Shown here: positions 6,837 through 15,675 of the stretch, piece after piece
Layout of the letters: each line of letters starts with the position of its first letter
How positions within the stretch are numbered: position 1 is the first letter of the stretch
Assembly (NCBI RefSeq): GCF_900177275.1
Contig: NZ_FXAG01000001.1
Span: 186,001 to 250,000 of the forward strand
Length of the DNA stretch: 64,000 nucleotides
Direction of reading: 5' to 3'
Origin: Pseudogulbenkiania subflava DSM 22618
Lineage (GTDB): Bacteria > Pseudomonadota > Gammaproteobacteria > Burkholderiales > Chromobacteriaceae
The notes under the pieces: model-generated
The model's database searches: none
What the model was told of the DNA's origin: nothing
Seen by the model: the letters and a program-made list of their open reading frames with translations, nothing else
Position numbers and translations under genes: made by a program

Positions 6837-9671
6837 TCAGGCAACCTGGCGGAAGCTGCTGGCGAAACCGGCCAGGCGGTCCCAGTCGATGCGCGCGGCC
6901 GGTGCCGGAGTGGCGAAGTAGAACCCCTGCAGCTTGCTGCAGCCCATGTCGCGCAGTGTGCGCAGCTGCATGCCGGTTTCCACCCCCTCGGCCACCACGT
7001 CCAGGTCGAGCGCTTCGGCCAACGCCAGGATGGCGCGCACGATGGCGGCCGACTCCTGCTTCTGGTCGAGGTCGGCGACGAAGGACTGGTCGATCTTGAG
7101 CACATCGAAGTGGTAGCGGTGCAGGTAGGACAACGCCGAATAGCCGGTGCCGAAATCGTCCAGCGCCAGCCGCACGCCCATGTTGTGCAGCCCCTGGATC
7201 ACCTCGGCCGCCACGTCCGGCACGTCGATCAGCGCGCTTTCCGTCACTTCCAGATGCAGCATGCCGGCCGGCAACGCGTAACGCCGGATCAGCGCCTGCA
7301 TCCAGTTCAGCAACTCCGGGTCGTGGAAGTTGGCCGAAGACAGGTTGATGTGCAGCGACACCCCGTCGGTCAGTCTCCCTTCGTCCATCCACTGGCGCAG
7401 CTGGCGCGCTGCTGCCTCGATCATGTAGCGGTCCACGCGCATGATCAGGCCGCTCTCCTCGGCCATGGGCAGGAAGATGGCCGGGGAGATCAGGCCGCGC
7501 GTCGGGTGCTGCCAGCGCACCAGGGCCTCGAAGCCCTGCAACGCGCCGCTCTTGGCGTCGATGAAGGGCTGGAAGAACGGCGTGAGCTGGTCGTCCACCT
7601 CCAGCGCGCGGCGCAGCTCCGACTCAAGCGCCAGCTGGTCGGCCTGGTTGAGGCGCAGCTCGTGGTTGAACAGGGTGTAGCCGTGGCGCCCCTGCTGCTT
7701 GGTGCGGTACATGGCGTGGTCGGCGTCGCGCAACACGTCTTCCGAGCGCTGATAGTAGGACTTGTCGGCGATCACCACGCCGACGCTGGCGGTGGTGAAC
7801 ACCTCCCGCCCCATCAGCACCACCGGACGGTCGAACTCGCCCACGATCATGCGCGCGGTCTGCTCGCAGCCGGGCGCCTCGATGCCGAACAGCAGCGCGG
7901 CGAACTCGTCGCCCCCCAGCCGCGCCACGAAATCGCTGTGGCGCAGGCAGCTGCGGATGCGCGCGCCGGCCTCGAACAGCAGGTGGTCGCCGGCGAGGTG
8001 GCCCAGCGTATCGTTGACCAGCTTGAAGCGGTCGAGGTCGATGAACAGCACGGCGAAGCGCTCGCCGCTGCCGTTGACGTAGGCCTCCCAGCTGCGGCGC
8101 AGCGCGCGCGCGAAGTAGGTGCGGTTGGGCAGCTTGGTGAGCGGGTCGTGCAGGCTGTCGAACTCGAGCTGGGCATTGGCGGCGTCGAGCTCGCTGGTGC
8201 GCTCGCGCACCCTCTCCTCCAGCTCCAGGTAGGCCGCCTGCAGCGCTTCCATGGCATGGATGCGCGCCAGCGCGGCACCGATGTTGTTGGCGACGAACTC
8301 CAGCAGCTCCTGCTCGCGGAAACCGTACTGCACCTGCTCGTCGTAGCTCTGCACCGCCAGCACGCCGAGCAGCTCGTGGCCGTGGTAGAGCGGCACCCCC
8401 AGCCAGCTGCGCGGCAGCGTGGCATCGTCGCCGCTGGCGCGCGAGGAGTTCACCTGCAGCGCCTGGCCGCTGTACAGCACCTGCTCGATGTAGCCCTTGC
8501 CGGGCTTGCGCGCCTTGTGCGACGGGCAGCGCTCGTCTTGGTAGTAGGGGAAGGAAATCAGGTCGTGATCTTTGTCGTACAGCGCCACCAGGCAATTACG
8601 CGCCGGCAGCAACTCTCCCAGCAGGCGGTGCACGCCGCCCAGGAAGGCCTCCAGCGACAGGCTGGTATTGGAGAGTTCGGCGATCAGGAACAGCACACCC
8701 TGACGCTTCTCGGCCAGCTGGCGTTCGGCGACTTCGTTGCGCAGCCGGGTGTTGGCCCCTTCCAGCTCGCAGGTTCGCAACCACACCTGCTGCTCCAGCT
8801 GGTTGCGCACCATCACGCGCGCCAGCACGTGGCCGATATGCAGGGCGACGAACTGGAACAGCGACTGCTCGGTCGGGCTGTAGCTGTGCCCGGCCTGGTA
8901 GCTTTGCAGCGCCGCCGCGCCGATCGGCTGGCCGGCGATATTGTTCAGCGGCACCCCCATCCAGCTCTCCGGTATCGGCCCGTGAATCTGGATGTCGCCG
9001 TTCTGCTGCAGGGTTTCCAGCATACGCCGCGACAGCACCAGCGGCTTGCCACCGGCCATCAGATAGGCGGTGAGCGACGGCGGCTGGCCGCCCATCGGGA
9101 AGCGCTGCTCCGGCTGCGGCCACTCGCTGGCAGGCTCGCGCAGATCGGCATAAAGCGGAAAACTGAGCGCGTTGGCCTGTTCGTCCAACAGCGCAATATA
9201 GAAGTTGCGGGCATCCAGCAGGCGCCCGAGGAGACGGTGCAGGCCCGGCAGAAAAGCCTCCAGACTGGCGCATTCGCTGGCCAGCCGGCTCATCTCGAGC
9301 ATGGTTTCGTGGGTGATGCGGGAGATGGCCTGATCCGAATGCAAGCGCGCGGCCAGCAAGTGGCCGGTGAGCAGCAGCGCCACGGGAGACCAGTTGTCCG
9401 GGCGCGGGCCGCGCCAGATCAGCCAGCCCAACAGCTCGCTGCCGCTCTTCAGCGGCTCGGCCCCGCCATCGGGCCCGGGCAGCCGTCCCCGCTGCAGCTC
9501 ATCAGGGGACACCAAGCCGTCGACGGCACCGCGCCACGCCAGGCATTGCCACACCGTGCCGACCTTGGCCCAGACGGCCACCTGCAGCGGGCGCTGGTGC
9601 ACACCTAACAGGGCCAGGGCCGCCTCGGCGGCGGCCTGCGGCGCATAGAGATAGTCTACCGTGCTATTCAT
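6837..9671 (-). CDS. GAF-GAF-GGDEF-EAL dual c-di-GMP protein
   Basis: The 944-residue cytoplasmic protein has two GAF-like sensor domains (about 125-300 and 330-480), a short helical linker, a GGDEF domain (about 515-680) and an EAL domain (about 690-940). The cyclase motif is intact (RLGGDEF) with an inhibitory RxxD site five residues before it (RHSD). The phosphodiesterase motifs are also intact: FEALVRWQHP, NLSSANF, EVTESALI, DDFGTGYS, KIDQSF and AEGVET. Both activities are therefore possible, with the GAF domains probably setting the balance. I chose the ATG at 9671; an upstream TTG at 9710 would add 13 residues. No transmembrane segment is seen. It sits inside what is usually a continuous bio operon. 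Confidence 0.9.
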   Translation of the reverse strand: MNSTVDYLYAPQAAAEAALALLGVHQRPLQVAVWAKVGTVWQCLAWRGAVDGLVSPDELQRGRLPGPDGGAEPLKSGSELLGWLIWRGPRPDNWSPVALLLTGHLLAARLHSDQAISRITHETMLEMSRLASECASLEAFLPGLHRLLGRLLDARNFYIALLDEQANALSFPLYADLREPASEWPQPEQRFPMGGQPPSLTAYLMAGGKPLVLSRRMLETLQQNGDIQIHGPIPESWMGVPLNNIAGQPIGAAALQSYQAGHSYSPTEQSLFQFVALHIGHVLARVMVRNQLEQQVWLRTCELEGANTRLRNEVAERQLAEKRQGVLFLIAELSNTSLSLEAFLGGVHRLLGELLPARNCLVALYDKDHDLISFPYYQDERCPSHKARKPGKGYIEQVLYSGQALQVNSSRASGDDATLPRSWLGVPLYHGHELLGVLAVQSYDEQVQYGFREQELLEFVANNIGAALARIHAMEALQAAYLELEERVRERTSELDAANAQLEFDSLHDPLTKLPNRTYFARALRRSWEAYVNGSGERFAVLFIDLDRFKLVNDTLGHLAGDHLLFEAGARIRSCLRHSDFVARLGGDEFAALLFGIEAPGCEQTARMIVGEFDRPVVLMGREVFTTASVGVVIADKSYYQRSEDVLRDADHAMYRTKQQGRHGYTLFNHELRLNQADQLALESELRRALEVDDQLTPFFQPFIDAKSGALQGFEALVRWQHPTRGLISPAIFLPMAEESGLIMRVDRYMIEAAARQLRQWMDEGRLTDGVSLHINLSSANFHDPELLNWMQALIRRYALPAGMLHLEVTESALIDVPDVAAEVIQGLHNMGVRLALDDFGTGYSALSYLHRYHFDVLKIDQSFVADLDQKQESAAIVRAILALAEALDLDVVAEGVETGMQLRTLRDMGCSKLQGFYFATPAPAARIDWDRLAGFASSFRQVA

Positions 9672-9731
9672 GTCATTATCGTAGTAGGTATCGGCCGGGA
9701 TATCCGGCAAAACACGGCAGGTGCCCCCTAG

Positions 9732-9999
9732 AGAGCCTGTTCAGGGTCTTTTTCCGGCTGCGCTGCCCCGGCAAATGGTCAGCTGCTAGGCGGACGGCGC
9801 AGGCCTTAGTCATTCTAAGGTCAAGCCGTCCAACACCGCAGAGGGCCGTTTACCGGGCCATCCCTTCGGGGCCGAGTACTGCCGGCGCATCGCGTTGTCG
9901 TTCGTCCCTGGCAGTGAATGACACTGCGGAGGGACTCTCTTCTAGCGCTGCATCCGGCAGTGCCCGGCCGCCGTCGCAAAAAGACCTTGAACAGGCTCT
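9732..9999. repeat. 268-bp inverted-repeat element behind bioF
   Basis: Terminal repeats of 22 bp (AGAGCCTGTTCAGGGTCTTT at the left, extending two bases; complement at 9978-9999) match at 21 of 22 positions. The ends resemble those of the AGAACCTGTTC family elsewhere in the window. The interior is non-coding and GC-rich. The element begins 6 bp behind the bioF stop and fills almost the whole 9672-10005 gap. Confidence 0.8.
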
Positions 10000-10005
10000 A
10001 AAACC

Positions 10006-11154
10006 TCATGACATGGCGACGATGGCCTCAGCCAGACGTTGCACCTGTCCGGCCTCGTGCGCGGCCGACAGCGAAATCCGCAATCGGGCGCTCCCTTCCG
10101 GCACGGTGGGCGGGCGGATCGCCGGCACCCACAGACCTGCCTCGCGCAACCGGGCGGATAATGTCATGACCTGCTCGTTGCCGCCTATCATAAGCGGCTG
10201 GATCGGACTGCGGGAAGCGTGTAATGGATATTTAACGCCAGAAAGGGTATGCCGTAGCATTTCTATATGCTGTGCGAGTCGCTCGCGTCGCCACGGCTCG
10301 CCGGCAATCAGCCCCAGACTGGTCCGTACCGCCTCGGCCAATGCCGGCGGCTGGGCGGTGGTGAAGATATAGGTACGCGCCTTGTTGACCAGCCAGTCGA
10401 TCAGCTCCGCCGACCCGGCGACGAAAGCGCCCGCGACGCCGGCGGCCTTGCCTAGCGTGGCCATGTAGATCACCCGCTCCCCGGCGATACCCTGCTCCGC
10501 CATGCTGCCGCGACCGTCGCCGAACACACCGAAGCCGTGCGCGTCGTCCAGATACAGCCAGGCGTCGTAGCGCTCGGCCAACGTCAGCAGCTCGGCCAGC
10601 GGCGCCTCGTCGCCGTCCATGCTGTACACCGCGTCGACCGCGATCAGCCGGCTCTTGGCCGGCGTGCTCTTGAGCAGGCTTTCCAGATGGTCGAGATCGT
10701 TGTGGCGGAAGCGTTTGAAGGCAGCGCGGGACAGCAGGCAGGCATCGTTCAGCGAGGCGTGGTTGAGCCGGTCGGCGAACACGGCGTCATCGCGCCCCAT
10801 GAGGCTGGTGATCACCGCCAGGTTGGCGGCGTAGCCGGAGCCGAACAGCAACGCGGCCGGGGTGCCGACGAAGGCGGCGAGTTCGTTCTCGGCCTGCTGG
10901 TGCGCACCGAAATGTCCGGCGACCAGGTGCGAGGCGCCGCCGCCCAGCCCCCAGCGCGCGAGACCTTCACGGGTCGCCTCGATCAGCGCCGGGTGATTGG
11001 CCAGCCCCAGGTAATCGTTGCTGGCAAACGCCAGGTAATCGCGTCCGTCGACATGGATCAGCGGCCCCTGTGGGCTCTCCAGCATGAGTCGGGTCCGCCG
11101 GCTGTGGCTGGCGTCCAGTTCCGCCAGGGCGGCGGACAGTTGCTGTGGCTGCAT
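10006..11154 (-). CDS. bioF: 8-amino-7-oxononanoate synthase
   Basis: The 382-residue protein is a PLP enzyme of the alpha-oxoamine synthase family. It condenses pimeloyl-ACP with alanine, the first step of biotin ring assembly. Visible features are the substrate-binding ASNDYLGLANHP, the glycine-rich GLGGGASHLVAG, the HxDxxH-like FADRLNHASLND, the cofactor Asp in YLDDAHGFGVFG and the PLP lysine Lys236 in TLGKA. The ATG at 11154 has a GGAG ribosome site six bases upstream; an upstream in-frame start would add 24 residues without homology. The gene follows bioB by 84 bp on the same strand, and a GTTGGCCGAA word lies in that gap. Confidence 0.95.
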   Translation of the reverse strand: MQPQQLSAALAELDASHSRRTRLMLESPQGPLIHVDGRDYLAFASNDYLGLANHPALIEATREGLARWGLGGGASHLVAGHFGAHQQAENELAAFVGTPAALLFGSGYAANLAVITSLMGRDDAVFADRLNHASLNDACLLSRAAFKRFRHNDLDHLESLLKSTPAKSRLIAVDAVYSMDGDEAPLAELLTLAERYDAWLYLDDAHGFGVFGDGRGSMAEQGIAGERVIYMATLGKAAGVAGAFVAGSAELIDWLVNKARTYIFTTAQPPALAEAVRTSLGLIAGEPWRRERLAQHIEMLRHTLSGVKYPLHASRSPIQPLMIGGNEQVMTLSARLREAGLWVPAIRPPTVPEGSARLRISLSAAHEAGQVQRLAEAIVAMS

Positions 11155-11204
11155 GGCAACTCCATATAAAGGCATGGCCGAAGGCGGCGGCATCTGATCC
11201 GCAC

Positions 11205-11217
11205 GGCTTCGGCCAAC
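11205..11217 (-). repeat. GTTGGCCGAA word behind bioB
   Basis: GTTGGCCGAAGCC lies 22 bp after the bioB stop, in the same direction as the gene, within the bioB-bioF gap. Confidence 0.65.
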
Positions 11218-11238
11218 GTTGTGCATGGGAAGAACGGC

Positions 11239-12222
11239 TTAGAGCGGAGTGAGGTCCAGCTTCTCCATCAGCGCACGGTCGGCGTCGACATCCGGGTTGC
11301 CGGTGGTCAACAGCTTGTCACCATAGAAGATGGAATTGGCGCCCGCCATGAAGCACAGCGCCTGCATCGCCTCCGGCATCTCGCGCCGGCCCGCCGACAG
11401 ACGCACGTAGCTCTTCGGCATGGTGATGCGCGCCACCGCGATGGTGCGCACGAATTCGGTCCAGTCCAGCGGCTCGGCGCCGTCCAGCGGCGTGCCGGTC
11501 ACCTTGACCAGATTGTTGACCGGGACCGACTCCGGCTGCGGTGCGAGGTTGGCCAGCTGGGCGATCAGCCCGGCCCGGTCGGTACGGGTCTCGTTCATGC
11601 CGACGATGCCGCCGCAGCATACCGACAAGCCGGCGCCGCGCACCTTGCCCAGCGTGTCCAGACGATCTTCGTACTCGCGCGTCTGGATGATGTCGCCGTA
11701 CTTCTCCGGCGCGGTATCCAGATTATGGTTGTAGTAGTCGAGGCCGGCGTCCTTGAGCTTTTCCGCCTGGCCATCCTTCAACAGGCCGAAAGTGGCACAG
11801 GTTTCCAGACCCAGCGCCTTGACCCGTTTCACCATATCCAGCGTCTTGTCCAGATCGGCGTCCTTCGGACCCCGCCAGGCAGCCCCCATGCAGAAACGGC
11901 CGGCGCCGTTCTGCTTGGCCAGGCGCGCGGCCTCGACCACCTCGTCCACCGTCATCATCGGCTGGTTTTCCACCGGGGTATCGTGATGCACCGACTGCGG
12001 ACAGTAGCCGCAGTCCTCGGGACAGCCGCCGGTCTTGATCGACACCAGGGTGGAGAGCTGGACCTTGGTCGGATCGAAGAACTGGCGGTGGATTTCGGCA
12101 GCACGGAACACCAGTTCCATGAACGGCAGTGCCAGCAGCGCCTCGATTTCGTCCACGGTCCAGGTAGCGGACTCGGGATGCGGGGTGGCTGGGCGTTGGA
12201 ATGCGATGGTAGACGGTTGCAT
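11239..12222 (-). CDS. bioB: Biotin synthase (radical SAM)
   Basis: The 327-residue enzyme inserts sulfur into dethiobiotin, the last biotin step. The radical-SAM cluster ligands are Cys67, Cys71 and Cys74 in [10 protein letters not shown]. Further BioB marks are [21 protein letters not shown] and [11 protein letters not shown], which carry the ligands and residues of the second, sulfur-donating cluster. The start at 12222 gives the family length; reading further upstream only adds sequence from the repeat element. The promoter must lie in the 400 bp shared with divergently oriented comF, which is largely taken up by an inverted-repeat element. No BirA operator was identified. Confidence 0.96.
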   Translation of the reverse strand: MQPSTIAFQRPATPHPESATWTVDEIEALLALPFMELVFRAAEIHRQFFDPTKVQLSTLVSIKTGGCPEDCGYCPQSVHHDTPVENQPMMTVDEVVEAARLAKQNGAGRFCMGAAWRGPKDADLDKTLDMVKRVKALGLETCATFGLLKDGQAEKLKDAGLDYYNHNLDTAPEKYGDIIQTREYEDRLDTLGKVRGAGLSVCCGGIVGMNETRTDRAGLIAQLANLAPQPESVPVNNLVKVTGTPLDGAEPLDWTEFVRTIAVARITMPKSYVRLSAGRREMPEAMQALCFMAGANSIFYGDKLLTTGNPDVDADRALMEKLDLTPL

Positions 12223-12321
12223 GGGCTCTATTCCGTAGCGCCGGCACGGCGTCGGCGGGGAAGCGCGATCGACCGCGCTCTCTTCCCGCCCGGCGGCGGC
12301 TGACATAGGGTGAAGATCACC

Positions 12322-12585
12322 AGGGCGTGTCATCCATTGTTTCCCCCTCCGCGTTGCTGCCGCGAAAGCGGTCAGGCAAGGCGCAGGCAATGGCGCCCCC
12401 CTTGCCAAGGCCGGCAACGCCGCATAACCGTTTTCGCGGCGCCCCCCTTCGGGCCGGGCCTGTTTTTACGCGCCGCGGCGTTTCTCGGCACTTGTTTGGA
12501 ATAACCAAACATCGCGCCTCGTGCCTTGCCGCGCGTAAAAACAGGCTCCGGCGCGGGGGATGGGAAACAATGGATGACACGCCCT
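12322..12585. mobile_element. 264-bp MITE-like element between bioB and comF
   Basis: Perfect 24-bp terminal inverted repeats (12322-12345, beginning AGGGCGTGTCATCC, and 12562-12585) bound a non-coding interior. A second nested inverted pair lies inside (GCCTGTTTTTACGCG near 12460 and its complement near 12530), along with a small hairpin TGTTTGG-AATAA-CCAAACA. No target-site duplication is obvious. The structure fits a non-autonomous transposable element; the transposase family is not identifiable here. It leaves 99 bp to the bioB start and 36 bp to the comF start. Confidence 0.75.
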
Positions 12586-12621
12586 AGATTTTTGTTGAAC
12601 GCATCTTGTCGCGGGGTCGCC

Positions 12622-13332
12622 ATGCTGTCAAACCTTTTTGGCCGATTAATTGACAATAGATTATTTTTTAATCAACCCTGCCTGCTATGCGGCACCCCCG
12701 GCACACACCACGGCCTGTGCCCGCCGTGTCACGCCAGCCTGCCGCGCCTGCCGGCGGAACGCTGCCCGCACTGCGCCGAACCGGTCGCCGCCGGCAGTCT
12801 GTGCGGGGCGTGTCAGCGCCATCCGCCGGCCTTCGACGCGCTACACGTTTCCTACCGTTTTGACTACCCCCTGGACGGCCTGATTCACGCCTTCAAGTAC
12901 GGAAAACGGCTGGAAATGGCCGGTGCGCTGGGCCGTCTGCTGGCCGAAAAAGCCCCGCTTTCCGCCCCTGCCATCGACCTGATCGTACCCGTTCCACTGG
13001 CAAAAGAACGACTTGCCGCACGCGGTTTCAACCAAAGTCACGAGCTGGCACAAGCACTCGCTGCTACAATGCAAGCACGGTTTGACGCCAACCTGTGTTG
13101 GCGAAAATACAACACTCGCAGTCAGACCACGCTTGACCGTGCCGAACGGCACCGCAACATGAAACATGCATTTGGCGTAAAACGCTGCTTGGACGGGCTT
13201 TGCATCGCCATCGTCGATGACGTGGCGACCTCCGGCGCCACCCTCTCCGCGCTCGCCGCCACCCTCAAAAAACAGGGGGCGAAACGGGTCGAAGCCTGGG
13301 TGCTGGCACGGGCAATCAGCCTAAAAACTTGA
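12622..13332 (+). CDS. comF: ComF family protein (competence-associated phosphoribosyltransferase-like)
   Basis: The 236-residue protein shows the ComF layout: an N-terminal zinc-ribbon-like part with four CxxC pairs (CLLC, CPPC, CPHC, CGAC within about 18-65), then a phosphoribosyltransferase fold ending in the signature VDDVATSGATL. In naturally competent bacteria ComF helps move incoming single-stranded DNA across the inner membrane or prime it for recombination; in E. coli the homologue is GntX. The ATG at 12622 was chosen because upstream codons lie in the MITE. comF beside bioB is an arrangement also found in other proteobacteria. Competence is of interest here because of the pilin cluster and the GTTGGCCGAA word. 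Confidence 0.9.
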   Translation: MLSNLFGRLIDNRLFFNQPCLLCGTPGTHHGLCPPCHASLPRLPAERCPHCAEPVAAGSLCGACQRHPPAFDALHVSYRFDYPLDGLIHAFKYGKRLEMAGALGRLLAEKAPLSAPAIDLIVPVPLAKERLAARGFNQSHELAQALAATMQARFDANLCWRKYNTRSQTTLDRAERHRNMKHAFGVKRCLDGLCIAIVDDVATSGATLSALAATLKKQGAKRVEAWVLARAISLKT

Positions 13333-13371
13333 CCAACTTTTTGATTCCTTGGAACAATCCGCCTGCCAACG

Positions 13372-13836
13372 ATGTTCACAGTTGTTCTCTTTCAGCCGGA
13401 AATACCGCCCAACACGGGCAATGTGATTCGATTATGTGCCAACACCGGCTGTGAACTGCACCTGGTCAAACCGTTGGGTTTCCCACTGGACGACGCCAAG
13501 TTGCGTCGCGCCGGTCTCGACTACCACGAGTACGCTCGCCTGGTCGTCCACGAGAATTGGGAAGCCTGCCGCACCGCCCTCTCCGGCCGCCGAATCTTCG
13601 CGGCCACCACCAAGGGAGCGACGCGGCATGACCAGACAGCTTTCCGACCCGGAGATGTAGTGTTGTTCGGCCCCGAATCGCGTGGCCTGCCGCAGGAAGT
13701 CCTGGATTCATTTCCAGCCGACCGTCGTGTCCGCCTGCCGATGCAACCCGAGTCACGCAGCATGAATCTGTCCAACGCGGTCGCCGTCATGGTGTTCGAA
13801 GCGTGGCGGCAGAACGATTTTGCGGGAGGAAGCTGA
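13372..13836 (+). CDS. trmL: tRNA (cytidine/uridine-2'-O-)-methyltransferase TrmL
   Basis: The 154-residue protein is a minimal SPOUT methyltransferase that methylates the ribose of nucleotide 34 in certain tRNA-Leu species. It shows the three knot motifs: PEIPPNTGNVIRLCANTG near the N terminus, VVLFGPESRGLP in the middle, and RSMNLSNAVAVMVFEAWR at the C terminus. The size equals that of the E. coli YibK protein, with no extra RNA-binding domain. It follows comF by 39 bp and precedes rlpA by 37 bp, so the three may share a transcript. Confidence 0.95.
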   Translation: MFTVVLFQPEIPPNTGNVIRLCANTGCELHLVKPLGFPLDDAKLRRAGLDYHEYARLVVHENWEACRTALSGRRIFAATTKGATRHDQTAFRPGDVVLFGPESRGLPQEVLDSFPADRRVRLPMQPESRSMNLSNAVAVMVFEAWRQNDFAGGS

Positions 13837-13873
13837 GCGTTCACCTGTTGGCCCAACAGCATAGGGAGGTCTA

Positions 13874-14749
13874 ATGAAACCTGTATTCCGATGGCTGTGG
13901 CTAGTGTTTATTAGTCTCGCGCTGGTGGCCTGCTCCACCGTCAGAAACGCCAGCGCAACCAGTCAACAAGCGTCGATCCGCTCGACCAAAAAGCCGCTTG
14001 CCAGCAACACCGGCAAGTACTTCCAACAAGATGGTCCGGCCGACCGCATTCCGGCCAACCTGGCTCTGGTACCCGATGCCGTGCCGCAGGACGAGCCGCT
14101 GATCAAGGCGGCCAACCTGCCCTACTCGGCGCTGGGTATGAGCTTCCACCCGGACACCAGCGACAAGCCTTATGAGGCTCAGGGGCGCGCCTCGTGGTAC
14201 GGCAAGCAGTTCCATGGCCGCCATACCACCTCGGGGGAGCCCTACGACATGTACGCCATGACCGCGGCCCATCCGACGTTGCCGATCCCGAGCTACGCCC
14301 GGGTCACCAACCTGAAGAACGGCAAGGCGGTGATCGTGCGCATCAACGATCGCGGCCCGTTCCACAGGGGGCGCCTGATGGACCTGTCCTACGCCGCCGC
14401 CTACAAGCTGGGCTTCGTGCATCAGGGCAGCGCACCGATCAAGGTGGAACGCGTATGGCCGGATGGTAATGACGATACCGCCGCCGCCACCGCACCGAGC
14501 CGTGCGCTCAAGGCCAGCGGCGACGACAGCTACCTGAAACTGGGCAGCTACAGCCGCCTGGCCCAGGCCGAGGCACGCATGAGCAAGATCGAGAAGGAAC
14601 TGGACGCCAAGAACGATGCCAAGCTCGGCATCGTCAACCGCAACGGCCGCTACACCGTGCAGTTGGGACCGTTCCGCTCGCAGAAGGCCGCCCGTACCGT
14701 GGCCGAAGCGCTGAACGTGGAGAGCACGGTGATCAGCGGCGGCATCTGA
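13874..14749 (+). CDS. rlpA: RlpA family septal lytic transglycosylase lipoprotein
   Basis: The 291-residue protein starts with a lipoprotein signal ending LVAC (Cys20). A double-psi beta-barrel follows (about 95-190; ASWYGKQFHGRHTTSGEPYDM and VRINDRGPFHRGRLMDLSYAAA), holding the acid and histidine positions used by RlpA enzymes on peptidoglycan lacking stem peptides. The C-terminal 75 residues form a SPOR domain (YLKLGSYSRLAQAEARM and YTVQLGPFRSQKAA), which directs the protein to denuded glycan at the division site. A clear ribosome site (GGGAGG) precedes the ATG. A strong intrinsic terminator follows, so it ends the comF-trmL-rlpA run. Confidence 0.93.
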   Translation: MKPVFRWLWLVFISLALVACSTVRNASATSQQASIRSTKKPLASNTGKYFQQDGPADRIPANLALVPDAVPQDEPLIKAANLPYSALGMSFHPDTSDKPYEAQGRASWYGKQFHGRHTTSGEPYDMYAMTAAHPTLPIPSYARVTNLKNGKAVIVRINDRGPFHRGRLMDLSYAAAYKLGFVHQGSAPIKVERVWPDGNDDTAAATAPSRALKASGDDSYLKLGSYSRLAQAEARMSKIEKELDAKNDAKLGIVNRNGRYTVQLGPFRSQKAARTVAEALNVESTVISGGI

Positions 14750-14771
14750 CACCGCGCGGGAAACCGATCCG

Positions 14772-14800
14772 AAGGCAGGGCGCCCGCCCTGCCTTTTTGT
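14772..14800 (+). terminator. Intrinsic terminator of rlpA
   Basis: A GC-rich stem (AAGGCAGGGCG paired with CGCCCTGCCTT) runs into TTTTTG about 25 bp behind the rlpA stop. Confidence 0.85.
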
Positions 14801-14831
14801 TTGCCTGGCGTCCCCGGCCGGGTGCCGGCAA

Positions 14832-14860
14832 TAAAAAACCCCGGCACCTGGGTGCCGGGG
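14832..14860 (-). terminator. Intrinsic terminator of engB
   Basis: On the minus strand the stem CCCCGGCACC-CA-GGTGCCGGGG is followed by a run of six Ts. It lies about 100 bp behind the engB stop and faces the rlpA terminator. Confidence 0.85.
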
Positions 14861-14959
14861 TAAACAGCCTTTAGTGTCAGCAAAAGGCACCCGCTCAGGG
14901 AGGCAAGCGGGAGGTGAGATCACCTGCCGGTTAGGCTTGCCACCCAGGGCAAAGTTCCG

Positions 14960-15583
14960 TCACGCCGACGGCATCTCGTCCTGCCCCTGTGCCAGGTAGG
15001 CATCGAACCAGCGCTCCACCACCTCTTCCACCGTCTCGCCGCCGGTCTTCTTCAGGCTCGAGAACAGCTGGATGCTCACCGCCGGGTAGTCGGCCAACGC
15101 TTTTTTGACCGAGGCCAAGGTTTTCTGCTGTTCCATCCGCGATAATTTGTCGCTTTTCGACAGCAGGATATGCACCGGCCGGCCGGTCTCGCGGAAGAAC
15201 TCCAGCATCTTCCAGTCGAGTTCCTTCAGCGGGTGACGGCTGTCCATGATCATGATCAGGCCGACCAGGCTCTGCCGGGTCTGCAGGTAACGCCCCAGCA
15301 AGGCGACCCAATGCGTGCGCACCGCCTCCGGCACTTCGGCGTAGCCGTAGCCCGGCAGGTCGACGAGATAGCGCTCTTCGCCCAAGTCGAAGAAATTGAT
15401 GTGCTGGGTCCGCCCCGGGGTCTTGGAAACGAATGCCAGACGGGTACGATTGGCCAGGGTATTGATGGCGCTCGACTTGCCGGCGTTGGAACGCCCCACG
15501 AAGGCCACCTCGGCGCGAGTGGGCGGCAAATCCTTCAGGTGGTTGACGGTTGTATAAAAGCGCGCGTTCTGGAAAATCGTCAT
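14960..15583 (-). CDS. engB: Ribosome biogenesis GTPase EngB/YsxC
   Basis: The 207-residue protein is a TrmE-Era-EngA-like GTPase of the EngB family, needed for large ribosomal subunit assembly. G-motifs are visible: G1 GRSNAGKSS (about 30-38), G2 around TPGRTQ, G3 [10 protein letters not shown] and G4 LLSKSDKL. Length matches the family. It is a single-gene unit with its own downstream terminator. It is divergent from the cytochrome c4 gene across 92 bp, which must hold both promoters. Confidence 0.96.
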   Translation of the reverse strand: MTIFQNARFYTTVNHLKDLPPTRAEVAFVGRSNAGKSSAINTLANRTRLAFVSKTPGRTQHINFFDLGEERYLVDLPGYGYAEVPEAVRTHWVALLGRYLQTRQSLVGLIMIMDSRHPLKELDWKMLEFFRETGRPVHILLSKSDKLSRMEQQKTLASVKKALADYPAVSIQLFSSLKKTGGETVEEVVERWFDAYLAQGQDEMPSA

Positions 15584-15675
15584 AGTAGTAACGGTGTAAG
15601 CAGTTGGTATAGAATAACAGGTTTGAAATTGCCACTTTTACAGATATTTACGAAATCTCTCTCTGAGGAGCGACC

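Noticed and set aside
6684-9608. A 974-codon open frame on the plus strand opposite the GGDEF-EAL gene
   Set aside because: It is a GC-rich antisense shadow: the translated text is Gln/His/Gly-rich without any domain, while the minus strand encodes a complete GAF-GAF-GGDEF-EAL protein.
12317-12656. Short frames on both strands around 12.3-12.65 kb that look alike
   Set aside because: They mirror each other because they lie in the inverted ends of the MITE-like element; they are not genes.
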